Below are positions 51,331-61,167 of a stretch of 64,000 nt of DNA, piece after piece. A program made the translations under genes and the position numbers. Under the pieces are notes generated by a model. It did no database searches and was not told the origin of the DNA. It saw nothing but the letters and a program-made list of their open reading frames with translations. Numbering within the stretch: position 1 is the stretch's first letter; every line of letters begins with the position of its first letter. This DNA is from JBAXTZ01 sp041666525 (GTDB lineage: Bacteria; Bacillota; Negativicutes; JBAXTZ01), in assembly GCA_041666525.1 (NCBI GenBank), contig JBAYGT010000003.1:86624-150623 (forward strand), written 5' to 3'.

Positions 51331-52941
51331 ATGAAAATCACGTTTTGCGGTGCGGCCAAAACCGTCACCGGATCGTGCTATTTAGTCGAAACTGAATCAA
51401 CTCGGTTCATCGTGGACTGTGGAATGTTTCAGGGGCCAAAACATGTTCGCCAGTTGAATTATCGCGGTTTCTTATTTAAACCAAGTTCGATTGATTTTGT
51501 AGTGCTGACGCATGCCCATATCGATCACTCTGGTTTATTACCGAAGCTGGTCAAAGAAGGTTTTTCTGGAAAGATATTTTCAACGGCGGTAACCGCTGAA
51601 TTAAGTGCGATAATGTTACCTGATTCGGCACATATTCAAGAGCATGATGTGGAAATCGCCAATCGCAAGGGGCGTCGTTTGGGACGAGCGCCGGTTGAAC
51701 CACTATACACCGTTGGCGACGCCGAACTTACACTCACGCACTTTTTACCTTTGTCTTATGAAATACGTGAGCAATTGGCTGATAATGTGACCTTGACGTT
51801 TCGTGATGCCGGGCACATTTTAGGCTCGGCAATCGCCGAAATCGAAATTACTGAACAATCCAAAACCACAAAGTTGGTATTTTCTGGTGATTTGGGGCAG
51901 TATCATCAACCGATAGTTCGTAATCCGGAATATATCAAACATGCCGATTATTTATTTATAGAATCAACCTATGGGTTACGCAATCGCGATTCATTTGATA
52001 AAGAAGAGGAATTAGCAAAAGCGATCAACGAAATAATTGACCAGGGCGGCAATTGTGTTATTCCGGCATTTGCGGTAGGACGGACACAACTGGTTTTATA
52101 TTATTTAGTCAAATTAATGCGTGCCGGTAAAATTCCGAAAATACCGGTGTTTTTGGATAGTCCGTTAGGGATTGCTGCAACCAGAATATTTGGGCGGCAT
52201 CCTGAAGTATATGATGACGATGCCAAGCTGACTATTCGTTTGGATAAGATTGTTGCCGGTGGCGATATTGATTTACGCATTGCGGTTAGTGCCGAAGAAT
52301 CGAAGCGGATTAACGATTTGAGTGGCGCGAAAATTATTATTTCGTCCAGTGGTATGGCTGATGCTGGTAGAATACTGCACCATCTTAAACACAACCTGTG
52401 GTCATCAAAAAACGGTGTGTTATTTATGGGCTATCAAGCGGAGGGAACACTTGGCCGCCGATTGCTTGAAGGCGCCAAACTTGTTAAAATTGTTGGTGAA
52501 GAAATCGCTGTTAAGGCCAAAATATTTAATTTTGAAGGGTTTTCTGCGCATGCAGATCGTGATGAATTAATTGATTGGCTCAAACACTTTGAGCAAGCTC
52601 CTACAAACGTGTTTGTCATGCACGGCGAACCGGAAGTAGCTACTCAGTTTGCCAAAGACATAACTGAGTTAGTGGGTTACGCTGCTGTTTCACCGAATTT
52701 AGGCGACTGCGCGAATATTGATGGCCTGACTTGGACGCTTGAACACTCTGATTACGTTATTCCGGAATCGGCTTCTAGCCAGCTGCAGAATTACTTTGTG
52801 TTGGTAGAAACCGATTATATGGATTTTCGTCGTCGCATCGAGACAATAGTCGCCAAAGAGCCGAATCGGACTACAGATGTGGCAAGGCGGCTGGAAAAAC
52901 TTCATAATGTGTTTAGCAAGATGATTACAAAACTGAAATAG
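51331..52941 (+). CDS. MBL-fold beta-CASP RNase-like hydrolase
   Basis: A 536-aa metallo-beta-lactamase-fold protein with beta-CASP and RNA-specificity domains, as in CPSF73-like nucleases. The zinc motif HAHIDHSG is at 61-68, further ligands are in DAGHILGSA and SGDLGQ, a beta-CASP insert follows (IPAFAVGRTQLVLYYL), and the C-terminal MBL motif is FSAHADRDELIDWL. Substrate is presumably RNA. About 70 C-terminal residues extend past the core. It abuts the cyanophycinase-like gene and precedes sepF. Confidence 0.9.
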   Translation: MKITFCGAAKTVTGSCYLVETESTRFIVDCGMFQGPKHVRQLNYRGFLFKPSSIDFVVLTHAHIDHSGLLPKLVKEGFSGKIFSTAVTAELSAIMLPDSAHIQEHDVEIANRKGRRLGRAPVEPLYTVGDAELTLTHFLPLSYEIREQLADNVTLTFRDAGHILGSAIAEIEITEQSKTTKLVFSGDLGQYHQPIVRNPEYIKHADYLFIESTYGLRNRDSFDKEEELAKAINEIIDQGGNCVIPAFAVGRTQLVLYYLVKLMRAGKIPKIPVFLDSPLGIAATRIFGRHPEVYDDDAKLTIRLDKIVAGGDIDLRIAVSAEESKRINDLSGAKIIISSSGMADAGRILHHLKHNLWSSKNGVLFMGYQAEGTLGRRLLEGAKLVKIVGEEIAVKAKIFNFEGFSAHADRDELIDWLKHFEQAPTNVFVMHGEPEVATQFAKDITELVGYAAVSPNLGDCANIDGLTWTLEHSDYVIPESASSQLQNYFVLVETDYMDFRRRIETIVAKEPNRTTDVARRLEKLHNVFSKMITKLK

Positions 52942-52950
52942 AGGTGTGGT

Positions 52951-53346
52951 ATGGGTTTTTTTAATGGAGTGAAAAATTGGGTAATGCCGGCTGAGACAGA
53001 AGATAATGGCGCTGACTTGGAAAATATCGTGGCGAAGCAATATTCGGGGGAACGGGTTAAAATTAGAATTGAAACTCCGCGAGATTTTATTGAAGCGCCA
53101 AAGCTGTTAGCCGATCTAAGGGAAAACAGTTGTTTGTTGGTTAACCTCAATAGCGCAGACGGTAATAATCGCCGCCGGATCTATGATTTTCTGGATGGCG
53201 CGCGAACTTTTGCCGGTGGTACGGTGGCTGAAGTAGCCAACGAAACATTTATGTTTTCGCTGCAAAACGGCAATGTTGAGAAAAAATTCACCGGACAAAA
53301 ATCGGCGTTTACCTTTGACGAGCTCAAAAAAAAACATAATTTATAG
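52951..53346 (+). CDS. sepF: Cell division protein SepF
   Basis: A 131-aa protein. An N-terminal amphipathic start (MGFFNGVKNWVMP) suits membrane binding. The SepF core has VKIRIETPRDFIEAPKLLADL and RRRIYDFLDGARTFAGGTVAEVANETF, the family signature. SepF tethers FtsZ to the membrane in Firmicutes and can replace FtsA, which is absent from the dcw cluster here. It lies nine bases after the MBL gene, with RBS AGAGGTG. In many Firmicutes sepF is near ftsZ; here it is 40 kb away. Confidence 0.93.
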   Translation: MGFFNGVKNWVMPAETEDNGADLENIVAKQYSGERVKIRIETPRDFIEAPKLLADLRENSCLLVNLNSADGNNRRRIYDFLDGARTFAGGTVAEVANETFMFSLQNGNVEKKFTGQKSAFTFDELKKKHNL

Positions 53347-53352
53347 TTTGCA

Positions 53353-53387
53353 AAGCCCTGACTTATATTAAGTTGGGGTTTTGTTAC
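53353..53387 (+). terminator. Possible terminator before dnaE
   Basis: An imperfect stem (AAAGCCCTGACTT with AAGTTGGGGTTTT) over a 4-base loop, followed by TTTTGTTAC. Mismatches make it weak; it may only attenuate sepF-dnaE readthrough. Confidence 0.4.
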
Positions 53388-53397
53388 ACGAGGGAAT

Positions 53398-56300
53398 ATG
53401 TCGGAATTTGTTCACTTGCATGTACATAGCGAATATAGCTTGTTAGATGGAGCAGCGCGGATAAAGCAAGTGGTTAAAAAAGCAAAGCAATTTGCGATGC
53501 CAGCGCTTGCTATCACTGACCACGGCTCAATGTATGGCGTAGTGGAATTCTATAAAGAATGTATTGCGAATGGCATTAAACCAATTATTGGGTGCGAAGT
53601 GTATGTTGCGCCGCAATCGCGGTTTGACAAAAACGGGCGCGAACAGGACGTTGGTCATCATCTGACTTTATTGGCAAAAGATGATAATGGTCTGCGTAAC
53701 TTGATCAAATTGGTTTCAGTTGGACACGTTGAGGGGTTTTACTATAAACCGCGTGTCGATAAAGCAACACTTCGGCAGTTTGCAAGCGGACTGATTGCGC
53801 TTAGCGGCTGCTTGGCTGGAGAGTTATCGACGCTAATTTTACGTGGTGATTTGGAGCAGGGGACTGAAGTTGCGCTAGAATATGAAAAAATATTTGGTGC
53901 GGGAAATTTTTTTTTAGAGTTGCAGAATCATAATTTACCTGAACAAACGCAACAAAATGCCGGCATTCTGGAAATTCACCGTCGTACAAATATTGAACTT
54001 GTCGCGACTAATGATGTGCATTATATCGACAAACAAGCAGCAGAAGTACATGATATTTTATTGTGTATTCAAACCGGCAAAAAAGTTGATGACAACAACC
54101 GCATGAAATTTAATACGTCGGAATTATGGTTAAAGCCATACGAAGAAATGGCAGCGCTATTTCCGGATGCGATTTTTGAGCGTGCGCTAACCAACACACT
54201 ATTAATCGCCGAGCGCTGCAATGTACAGATTGAATTTGGGAAAATTCAACTTCCGGAATATCCGTTACCTGATGGCAAGTCAGCAGAAGTCTTTTTACGT
54301 GAACTGTGTGAACAGGCCTTCGGGGCGCGTTATCCCGTTAATGGCGAAATTTCGCAAATTGATGCTCAAGCCAGGATGCAGCAAGAATTGCAGATGATTT
54401 ATCGCATGGGATTTGCCGGATATTTTTTGGTGGTTTGGGACTTCATAAACTTTGCCCGCTTGCATGGTATCCCAATAGGTCCAGGACGAGGGTCGGCGGC
54501 CGGCAGTGTGGTTTCATATTTACTCCATATCACCAATATCGATCCAATTAAACATGGATTGCTGTTTGAACGATTTCTCAATCCGGAACGGGTGACTATG
54601 CCGGATATCGATACCGATATTTGCTACGTACGCCGTGGAGAAGTTGTTGAGTATATTTATCAGAAATACGGTGAAAATAATGTTGGGCAGGTTGCAACTT
54701 TTGGTACATTAGCGGCCAAACAATCGATTAAAGATGTTGGCCGGGTGTTGAATTATTCTTTTGCCGAAGTTGACCGGATTTGCAAGCTTGTTCCTTCCCG
54801 TCCGGGAATAACCATTAATGAGGCATTCGCTGAAGTGGACGACTTTAAGCGGTTGTACGAATCTGATTCAAGTACCAAAAGAATTATTGATTTTGCATTA
54901 CAAATTGAAGGCATGCCACGTCATTCATCGGTCCATGCCGCCGGTGTGGTTATTACCAAAGACGAATTGTCAAATTACGTTCCAGTGCAGCTGACGCCGG
55001 ATGGTGATATTGTCACTCAGTATGACAAGAACATTATTGAAGATCTCGGTTTGTTGAAAATGGATTTGTTAGGATTGCGCAATTTGACAATAATCGACGA
55101 TACTGTAAAACTGATAAAACACTATGGTGTTACTGATTTTGATATCGACGCTATTCCTGAAGACGATCAGCTGACGGCCAGTATGTTGTGCCGCGGTGAA
55201 ACTGAGTGTGTGTTTCAGTTGGAGTCGGGCGGGATGACGCAGCTGGTTAAAGATTATCAACCGAAGTGTTTCTCAGATATTGTGCCAATATTGGCGCTGT
55301 ATCGTCCGGCAACTTTAAAGTCTGGCATGGTTAGCGAATTTGTTCGCCGCAGGTGTGGCGAAATCGATATTGATTATTTGCATCCAACACTGGAACCAAT
55401 TTTGCGGGAAACTTTCGGGGTTATGTTGTACCAGGAACAGGTAATGAAAATCGCCAATGTTATGGCCGGATTTTCGCTTGGTCAGGCTGATATTCTTCGA
55501 CGAGCAATGGGTAAAAAAAAGCCGGAAGTGTTGGCCGCTCAGCGGCAAAATTTTATCGATGGCGCAGTTAAAAACGGCTATAAAAATGAATTGGCAGCTT
55601 ATGTGTTTGAGTTGATAGATAAATTCAGTGGTTATGGATTCAACAAGTCCCATTCGGCGGCTTACGCAATGATTTCTTATCAGACGGCCTATTTAAAAGC
55701 TCATTATCCGTTGTATTATATGGCGGCCTTGCTATCAAGCGTGATGAGTGACAATTCTAATGTTGGCTATTATGTGGAAATTTGTCGAAAGATGGCAATA
55801 AAGGTATTGCCACCGGATATAAATCATAGTGAAAGCGGATTTTCGGTCGAAGCCGATGCGATTAGGGTTGGATTGAGTGCGATAAAAAATGTTGGTAAAG
55901 CGGCAATTAATTCAATTATCGACGCTCGCGCTAAAGTCGGCAAGTTTTCCAGCCTGAGTGAATTTTTGCAAAATATTGATTTGCGTAGTATTAATAAAAA
56001 GTTGTTGGAAAGTTTGGTGTATGCCGGAGCGTTTGACAGTTTTGGTTTGAAACGAGTTCAATTACAGGCAATAATGGAGTCAACGCTCGACGGTGCACTT
56101 GCCCAGAGCCGTGAAACTGCCAACGGACAAATGTCATTGTTCGATAATGCAGAATTGACTAAAGCACAAAACATTGAAATCCCCAATCTTACAGAATATG
56201 CTATGTCACATTTGTTAGAACTTGAAAAACAGACCGTAGGTTATTATTTTTCCGGTCATCCGCTGGATGAGTTTCGTGAAAAATTTAAATATTTGAGTAA

Positions 56301-56802
56301 AATTGCAGACATCATTGCTCAAATCAAACCGGATAACAGTGTTGTGCGCGTAGCGGGAATTGTAAAAGCGCACAAACGGCTGACAACTAAACGCGGCGAT
56401 TTGATGGCAGTAATCCGGCTTGAGGATTTCAGCGGTGAAATCGAGGTGGTCGTTTTTCCTAAAGTATTTGATTTGTTTCATGGGTTGTTAGAAAAAGATA
56501 ACCGCATTACTGTTTGCGGAAAAATCTCCCGCAGTAGTGAAGAAGATAAAATTATTGCTGACAACATTGAGGAATTACAATATACCGCGAAGATATTGAA
56601 AATTCGCAGTGAAAATAAACTGGCAACGATAAATGCAATCAAAACTTCATTAGCAAATTATAAAGGTTGTACGCCTGTTTATATTTATCCGATAAACGGC
56701 AAAATGTTTTGCATGGATAGTAGTGGCTGGGTTCAGGTTAATCAGGAGTTGCTTGCAGAACTGCAAAAAATTGTTGGTGCCGATTATTTAAAAGTTGAAT
56801 AA
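53398..56802 (+). CDS. dnaE: DNA polymerase III alpha subunit DnaE
   Basis: Replicative C-family DNA polymerase, 1134 aa. Domains in order: PHP (HLHVHSEYSLLDGAARIKQ, ITDHGSMYG), the palm with PIGPGRGSAAGS and the catalytic PDIDTD, fingers with RHSSVHAAGVVI, a helix-hairpin-helix region, and a C-terminal OB fold (VRVAGIVKAHKRLTTKRGD). No 3'-5' exonuclease domain is inserted, so it is DnaE, not PolC. Length is normal and the reading frame is intact. Confidence 0.96.
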   Translation: MSEFVHLHVHSEYSLLDGAARIKQVVKKAKQFAMPALAITDHGSMYGVVEFYKECIANGIKPIIGCEVYVAPQSRFDKNGREQDVGHHLTLLAKDDNGLRNLIKLVSVGHVEGFYYKPRVDKATLRQFASGLIALSGCLAGELSTLILRGDLEQGTEVALEYEKIFGAGNFFLELQNHNLPEQTQQNAGILEIHRRTNIELVATNDVHYIDKQAAEVHDILLCIQTGKKVDDNNRMKFNTSELWLKPYEEMAALFPDAIFERALTNTLLIAERCNVQIEFGKIQLPEYPLPDGKSAEVFLRELCEQAFGARYPVNGEISQIDAQARMQQELQMIYRMGFAGYFLVVWDFINFARLHGIPIGPGRGSAAGSVVSYLLHITNIDPIKHGLLFERFLNPERVTMPDIDTDICYVRRGEVVEYIYQKYGENNVGQVATFGTLAAKQSIKDVGRVLNYSFAEVDRICKLVPSRPGITINEAFAEVDDFKRLYESDSSTKRIIDFALQIEGMPRHSSVHAAGVVITKDELSNYVPVQLTPDGDIVTQYDKNIIEDLGLLKMDLLGLRNLTIIDDTVKLIKHYGVTDFDIDAIPEDDQLTASMLCRGETECVFQLESGGMTQLVKDYQPKCFSDIVPILALYRPATLKSGMVSEFVRRRCGEIDIDYLHPTLEPILRETFGVMLYQEQVMKIANVMAGFSLGQADILRRAMGKKKPEVLAAQRQNFIDGAVKNGYKNELAAYVFELIDKFSGYGFNKSHSAAYAMISYQTAYLKAHYPLYYMAALLSSVMSDNSNVGYYVEICRKMAIKVLPPDINHSESGFSVEADAIRVGLSAIKNVGKAAINSIIDARAKVGKFSSLSEFLQNIDLRSINKKLLESLVYAGAFDSFGLKRVQLQAIMESTLDGALAQSRETANGQMSLFDNAELTKAQNIEIPNLTEYAMSHLLELEKQTVGYYFSGHPLDEFREKFKYLSKIADIIAQIKPDNSVVRVAGIVKAHKRLTTKRGDLMAVIRLEDFSGEIEVVVFPKVFDLFHGLLEKDNRITVCGKISRSSEEDKIIADNIEELQYTAKILKIRSENKLATINAIKTSLANYKGCTPVYIYPINGKMFCMDSSGWVQVNQELLAELQKIVGADYLKVE

Positions 56803-56875
56803 AATTCGTCAACTAGTTAGAATATTGTTGATACAAAAACGTTTCTGAACGGCTGATAGAATTAAGGGGGCTTTG

Positions 56876-58624
56876 ATGGGTAAAAAAACCAAGATAGTTT
56901 GTACGATGGGTCCAAGCACGGACACGCCCGGTATTATCGAAAAGATGATTGAAGCCGGTATGAATGTTGCGCGTTTTAATTTTTCGCACGGTTCACATGA
57001 GGAGCATGCGGTGCGCATTGCTATGGTGCGGGCAGCATCTGACAAATTGAACGCTCCGATTGGATTGATGCTTGATAATAAGGGGCCGGAAGTACGTCTA
57101 GGGTTGTTTGATGGTGGAAAAGTACCGTTGAAGGCCGGCGAAAAATTCATTTTGACATCGGAGGATGTATTAGGAACAGCCAAACGCGCTTCAACAACAC
57201 ATGCAAAATTACATGAAGATGTATCAGTGGGTGACATAATTTTATTGTCCGATGGATTAATTTCATTGAAAGTGCTAGCTATTGACGGGTGTGAAATAAC
57301 GACAGAAATATTAAATGATGGTGTTATTAGTGACCGCAAACGTGTTGCAGTCCCTGGTGCGCACTTAAAATTACCGCCGCTTTCGGAGCGGGATGTTTCC
57401 GATTTACTATTTGGCGTCGAACAGGGAATGGATTTTATCGCGGCTTCATTCACACAGTCAGCAGATGATGTGCGAGCTATCCGTGCGGTACTCAAAGAAG
57501 TTAATTCCGATATGTCGATAATCGCTAAGATTGAAAGCGCATCAGGCGTTCGCAATATAAAAGAAATTATCCAGGAAGCGAATGGAATAATGGTAGCTCG
57601 CGGTGATTTAGGCGTTGAAGTGCCGACTGAGGATGTACCGATTATTCAAAAGATGATTATCGCTGAATCCAACGCTGCCCGTCGGCCGGTAATTACTGCT
57701 ACCCAAATGTTGGAATCAATGATAACCAATCCGCGGCCGACTCGTGCGGAAGCGAGTGATATTGCCAATGCTATTATGGATGGTACCGATGCAATAATGC
57801 TGAGCGGAGAAACCGCCGCTGGCAGCTATCCGGTTGAAGCGGTTGAAATGATGTCGCGTATTGCGCTTCGTACCGAAGAAGCATTGAAATATAATGAGAT
57901 ATTGGCACAAAAAGGCATCAGTGACCATGAATTGAACGTTACTATGGCGATTTCACACGCCACGGTGTCAATCGCTCAAGAGGTCGGTGCACGAATTATT
58001 ATTTCGCCGAGCGAGTCGGGATTTACGCCGCTGATGATTTCTAAATATCGTCCTAAAGCCTGCATTGTCGCTGTTTCACCTCATGCCAGGCCGCTTAGAA
58101 AAATGACGCTGATTTGGGGAGTTTATCCATTGCTCGGTTCAGCTTGGAAGTACACCGATCAAATGGTTAGTAATGTTATCAGTATTGCGCTGTCACAAGG
58201 ATTATGCGAAAATGGTGACACGGTTGTTGTAACTGCGGGTGTGCCGATCGGAAAAACCGGTAGTACCAACATGATTCGTGTACAAAAGGTTGGTCAAAGT
58301 GTATTTAAAGGCATTGGTATTGGTCATAAAATGGCAGTTGGCACGACTTGTGTCTGCCATTCTGATGAAGAGTTGCGCACTAAACTTGAAGATAAACGGA
58401 TTTTGGTGATAAAATCACTTACCGCTGAGAATGCGTCCTATGCGGCACGGGCATCAGCAATAATTTGCGAAGATCCGGCGTTGTCTAGCGCTGCCGTAAT
58501 TGTGGGAATCTCTCATGGAATTCCGGTAATTGCCGGATTAACTGGAGCTACGGATTTAATTATGGACAAAATTACAGTTACGGTTGATCCGATTAGAGGC
58601 GAAGTCTACCAAGGTATCCACTAA
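56876..58624 (+). CDS. pyk: Pyruvate kinase with C-terminal PEP-utilizer-like domain
   Basis: Glycolytic enzyme forming ATP and pyruvate from phosphoenolpyruvate, 582 aa. Seen: TKIVCTMGPSTDTPGIIEKM, MLDNKGPEVR, the active-site IIAKIESASGVRNI, the signature VMVARGDLGVE, and TATQMLESMI. The extra C-terminal domain (about 485-582) resembles the mobile PEP-utilizing domain of Bacillus-type kinases, but reads ALSSAAVIVGISHG where TSHAA is usual, so its phosphorylatable histidine is missing. ATG 56876, with AAGGGGG five bases upstream, is chosen over the adjacent TTG. Confidence 0.95.
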   Translation: MGKKTKIVCTMGPSTDTPGIIEKMIEAGMNVARFNFSHGSHEEHAVRIAMVRAASDKLNAPIGLMLDNKGPEVRLGLFDGGKVPLKAGEKFILTSEDVLGTAKRASTTHAKLHEDVSVGDIILLSDGLISLKVLAIDGCEITTEILNDGVISDRKRVAVPGAHLKLPPLSERDVSDLLFGVEQGMDFIAASFTQSADDVRAIRAVLKEVNSDMSIIAKIESASGVRNIKEIIQEANGIMVARGDLGVEVPTEDVPIIQKMIIAESNAARRPVITATQMLESMITNPRPTRAEASDIANAIMDGTDAIMLSGETAAGSYPVEAVEMMSRIALRTEEALKYNEILAQKGISDHELNVTMAISHATVSIAQEVGARIIISPSESGFTPLMISKYRPKACIVAVSPHARPLRKMTLIWGVYPLLGSAWKYTDQMVSNVISIALSQGLCENGDTVVVTAGVPIGKTGSTNMIRVQKVGQSVFKGIGIGHKMAVGTTCVCHSDEELRTKLEDKRILVIKSLTAENASYAARASAIICEDPALSSAAVIVGISHGIPVIAGLTGATDLIMDKITVTVDPIRGEVYQGIH

Positions 58625-58659
58625 TGATTTCTTGAAAAACGTTTATACATATTAAAAAA

Positions 58660-58696
58660 TTTATCCCCGAGTGCGCTGATGCGATTCGGGGATAAA
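58660..58696 (+). terminator. Strong hairpin between pyk and tgt
   Basis: TTTATCCCCGA (58660-58670) pairs perfectly with TCGGGGATAAA (58686-58696). No T-tract follows on the + strand, so it may be a 3' mRNA-stabilising structure for pyk, an attenuator, or a weak terminator. Confidence 0.5.
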
Positions 58697-58716
58697 TCGT
58701 TGATGGAGAGAAGATA

Positions 58717-59832
58717 GTGAAAGCATCAGTGAATTATGAATTGATTGCAAAATGTAAACGTACTAATGCTCGTGCTGGAATTTTACACACGCCGCACGGC
58801 AGTTTTCCCACGCCGATGTTTATGCCGGTTGGTACTCAGGCTACGGTCAAAACGCTTACACCGGATGAACTACGGGTAATGAACGCTGGTGTAATATTGA
58901 GTAATACCTATCATTTATTTTTGCGGCCCGGCCATGAGTTGATTAAAAAAGCCGGTGGGCTGCATAAATTTATGAATTGGGATCGTGGTTTGCTCACCGA
59001 TAGTGGCGGATTTCAAGTGTTTAGTCTTGGGGCGATGCGAAAAATAACCGAAGAGGGGGCACATTTTCGCTCACATATCGATGGTAGTAAGCGGTTTTTA
59101 TCACCGGAAGTATCAATGGAAGTACAGCAAGCATTGGGTGCAGATATCGCAATGGCGTTTGACGAGTGCATTCCCTATCCGGCCGATTATGAGTATGTTA
59201 AACAATCCACCGAACGGACAACGCGTTGGGCTGAGCGCTGTTTACAGGCGCATAATTTAGCTGACCAAGCGGTGTTTGGTATTGTCCAGGGAGGGATGCA
59301 TAGTGATTTGCGTAAGCAAAGTGTAAACGATATTGTGGGGTTGGATTTTCCTGGTTATGCAATTGGCGGATTATCCGTTGGTGAACCGAAAGAAAAGATG
59401 TTCGAAATTCTTGAATTCACCGCTCCTTTGTTGCCGGATAATAAACCGAGGTATCTTATGGGGGTAGGCACGCCTGATGTGTTGGTTGAGGCAGTATATA
59501 GCGGTATTGATATGTTTGATTGTGTTTATCCCACAAGAGTCGCCCGCAATGGTACGGCGATGACTGAGTATGGCCGTTTGGTAGTTAGAAATGCCAATTT
59601 TATCGAAGATTTTGCGCCGCTGTCGGCCACTTGCGGTTGCTATACATGTAAAAATTTTAGCCGTGCCTATTTACGCCATTTATTTAAAACTGAAGAATTA
59701 TTGGGGTTACGCTTGCTGACGATTCACAATCTACACTTTTTGATTGAATTTTCCGCTCGTATGCGCCAAAGTATAATTGACGGAGAATTCTATGATTTCA
59801 GGGAGCACTTTACCCGCGGTTATCAGCACTGA
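58717..59832 (+). CDS. tgt: tRNA-guanine transglycosylase
   Basis: Exchanges guanine-34 for preQ1 in tRNAs with GUN anticodons, the key step of queuosine synthesis. The 371-aa TIM barrel has LSNTYHLFLRPG, LLTDSGGFQVFSLG, the catalytic IDMFDCVYPTR, and the zinc-binding CGCYTC with later HNLHFL. GTG 58717 follows GGAGAGAAGATA. No other queuosine genes are nearby. Confidence 0.96.
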   Translation: MKASVNYELIAKCKRTNARAGILHTPHGSFPTPMFMPVGTQATVKTLTPDELRVMNAGVILSNTYHLFLRPGHELIKKAGGLHKFMNWDRGLLTDSGGFQVFSLGAMRKITEEGAHFRSHIDGSKRFLSPEVSMEVQQALGADIAMAFDECIPYPADYEYVKQSTERTTRWAERCLQAHNLADQAVFGIVQGGMHSDLRKQSVNDIVGLDFPGYAIGGLSVGEPKEKMFEILEFTAPLLPDNKPRYLMGVGTPDVLVEAVYSGIDMFDCVYPTRVARNGTAMTEYGRLVVRNANFIEDFAPLSATCGCYTCKNFSRAYLRHLFKTEELLGLRLLTIHNLHFLIEFSARMRQSIIDGEFYDFREHFTRGYQH

Positions 59833-59854
59833 TTCACAAAAAAACAATCTGTTC

Positions 59855-59883
59855 TTTTGCGTGTGTGGAAAATATGATATAAT
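59855..59883 (+). promoter_or_regulatory. Possible promoter for the phosphofructokinase pair
   Basis: A perfect TATAAT (59878-59883) with only a weak -35 (TTTTGC, 59855-59860) 17 bases upstream. It lies 30 bases before the first phosphofructokinase start. Confidence 0.5.
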
Positions 59884-59912
59884 CAAAACAATATTATTTT
59901 TGGAGGTATTCA

Positions 59913-61142
59913 ATGGCTGTCATTAAGGGAAATGTTATGGTGGCGCAATCTGGCGGACCGACCGCGGTTATTAATGCGAGCGTTTGCGGCGCAATTCAGG
60001 AAGCGATGATGCATAATCACATTTTTGAAGAAATTTATGGCGCCGAGGGCGGAATTTGGGGATTGATGAACGATAAGTTGTTCGATATCCGCAAAGAAGA
60101 TCCGGCGGTAATAGATAACTTGAAACATACTCCGGGGGCGGCACTTGGTTCGATCCGTTACAAGTTGAAAACAAAAGCTGATTATGAAGCGGTTATTCAT
60201 GCCTTAAAAAAATACAACATCCGCTACTTTTTCTATGCCGGCGGTAATGACTCGATGGATACCGCTGATAAAGTAAATAAACTGGCGATTGAAATGGGTT
60301 ACGATTTGGTGTGCATTGGTATCCCTAAAACCGTAGACAATGATTTGCCATTTACTGACCATTGTCCGGGTTACTCTTCTGCAGCAAAATATTTGGCAAC
60401 CATGGTTGCGGAAACGGATATTGACCAGCGCGACCTTCCTACTACTCCGATAGTTATTGTCGAAGCCATGGGACGCAATGCCGGTTGGCTGGCGGGCGCT
60501 GGTGCGTTAGCTAATCGCGGGGATTATGCCGGGCAAGGACCGCATTTGGTGTATTTGCCGGAAGTTGACTTTCATATTGCTGATTTTGTCGCTGATGTTG
60601 CAGCGGTTTATAAAGAATATGGCCGGGCAATGATTGTGGTATCTGAAGGTATCCATACTTCTGCCGGAAAATTAATCGGCGAAAGCGGTAAACTTGATGC
60701 TTTTGGTCACGCACAGTTGGGTGGTTGCGCGAACACGTTAAAAGAAATTCTCGACCGTGAGATTGGCGTAAAGTCGCGGGTTGTTCTGCCAGCTTCGGCG
60801 CAACGCGCTGGCGCGCACTGCGCGAGTCTGACTGACGTAAATGAGGCGTGGGGTTGCGGTAAACGTGCTGTAGAATTGGCAGTTGCCGGTGTTTCGGGCG
60901 TGATGGTACAGATGGTTAGACAGCCGGGACCGGAATACAAGATTGCTTTTGAGAGCGTTGAGCTTAGCCGGGTGGCGAACGTTGAAAACAAAGTACCACG
61001 AAGCATGATTAATGAAAAAGGTAATAACGTTACTGAGGAATTTATAAAATACGCTCGTCCGCTCATTGAAGGGCAGCCGACGTTAGTATTTAAAGATGGA
61101 CTTCCCTGGTACAGCACACTGACAAAGCATTTCATAAAATAG
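59913..61142 (+). CDS. Phosphofructokinase, probably PPi-dependent
   Basis: A 409-aa phosphofructokinase-family protein. Seen: AQSGGPTAVINASVCGAI, GGNDS at 110-114 in place of GGDGT, and PKTVDND at 138-144. In the family an Asp in place of the second Gly, together with the Lys of PKT, marks pyrophosphate-dependent enzymes, so reversible PPi:fructose-6-phosphate phosphotransfer is inferred. RBS TTGGAGG precedes ATG 59913. It is next to a second phosphofructokinase, with 25 bases between. Confidence 0.88.
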   Translation: MAVIKGNVMVAQSGGPTAVINASVCGAIQEAMMHNHIFEEIYGAEGGIWGLMNDKLFDIRKEDPAVIDNLKHTPGAALGSIRYKLKTKADYEAVIHALKKYNIRYFFYAGGNDSMDTADKVNKLAIEMGYDLVCIGIPKTVDNDLPFTDHCPGYSSAAKYLATMVAETDIDQRDLPTTPIVIVEAMGRNAGWLAGAGALANRGDYAGQGPHLVYLPEVDFHIADFVADVAAVYKEYGRAMIVVSEGIHTSAGKLIGESGKLDAFGHAQLGGCANTLKEILDREIGVKSRVVLPASAQRAGAHCASLTDVNEAWGCGKRAVELAVAGVSGVMVQMVRQPGPEYKIAFESVELSRVANVENKVPRSMINEKGNNVTEEFIKYARPLIEGQPTLVFKDGLPWYSTLTKHFIK

Positions 61143-61167
61143 GGTTTTAAGTTGAAAGGTAATAAAG

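Noticed and set aside
56809..57555. 248-aa minus-strand frame over the start of pyk
   Set aside because: It mirrors the pyruvate kinase coding region; low-complexity serine-rich composition is typical of an antisense frame.
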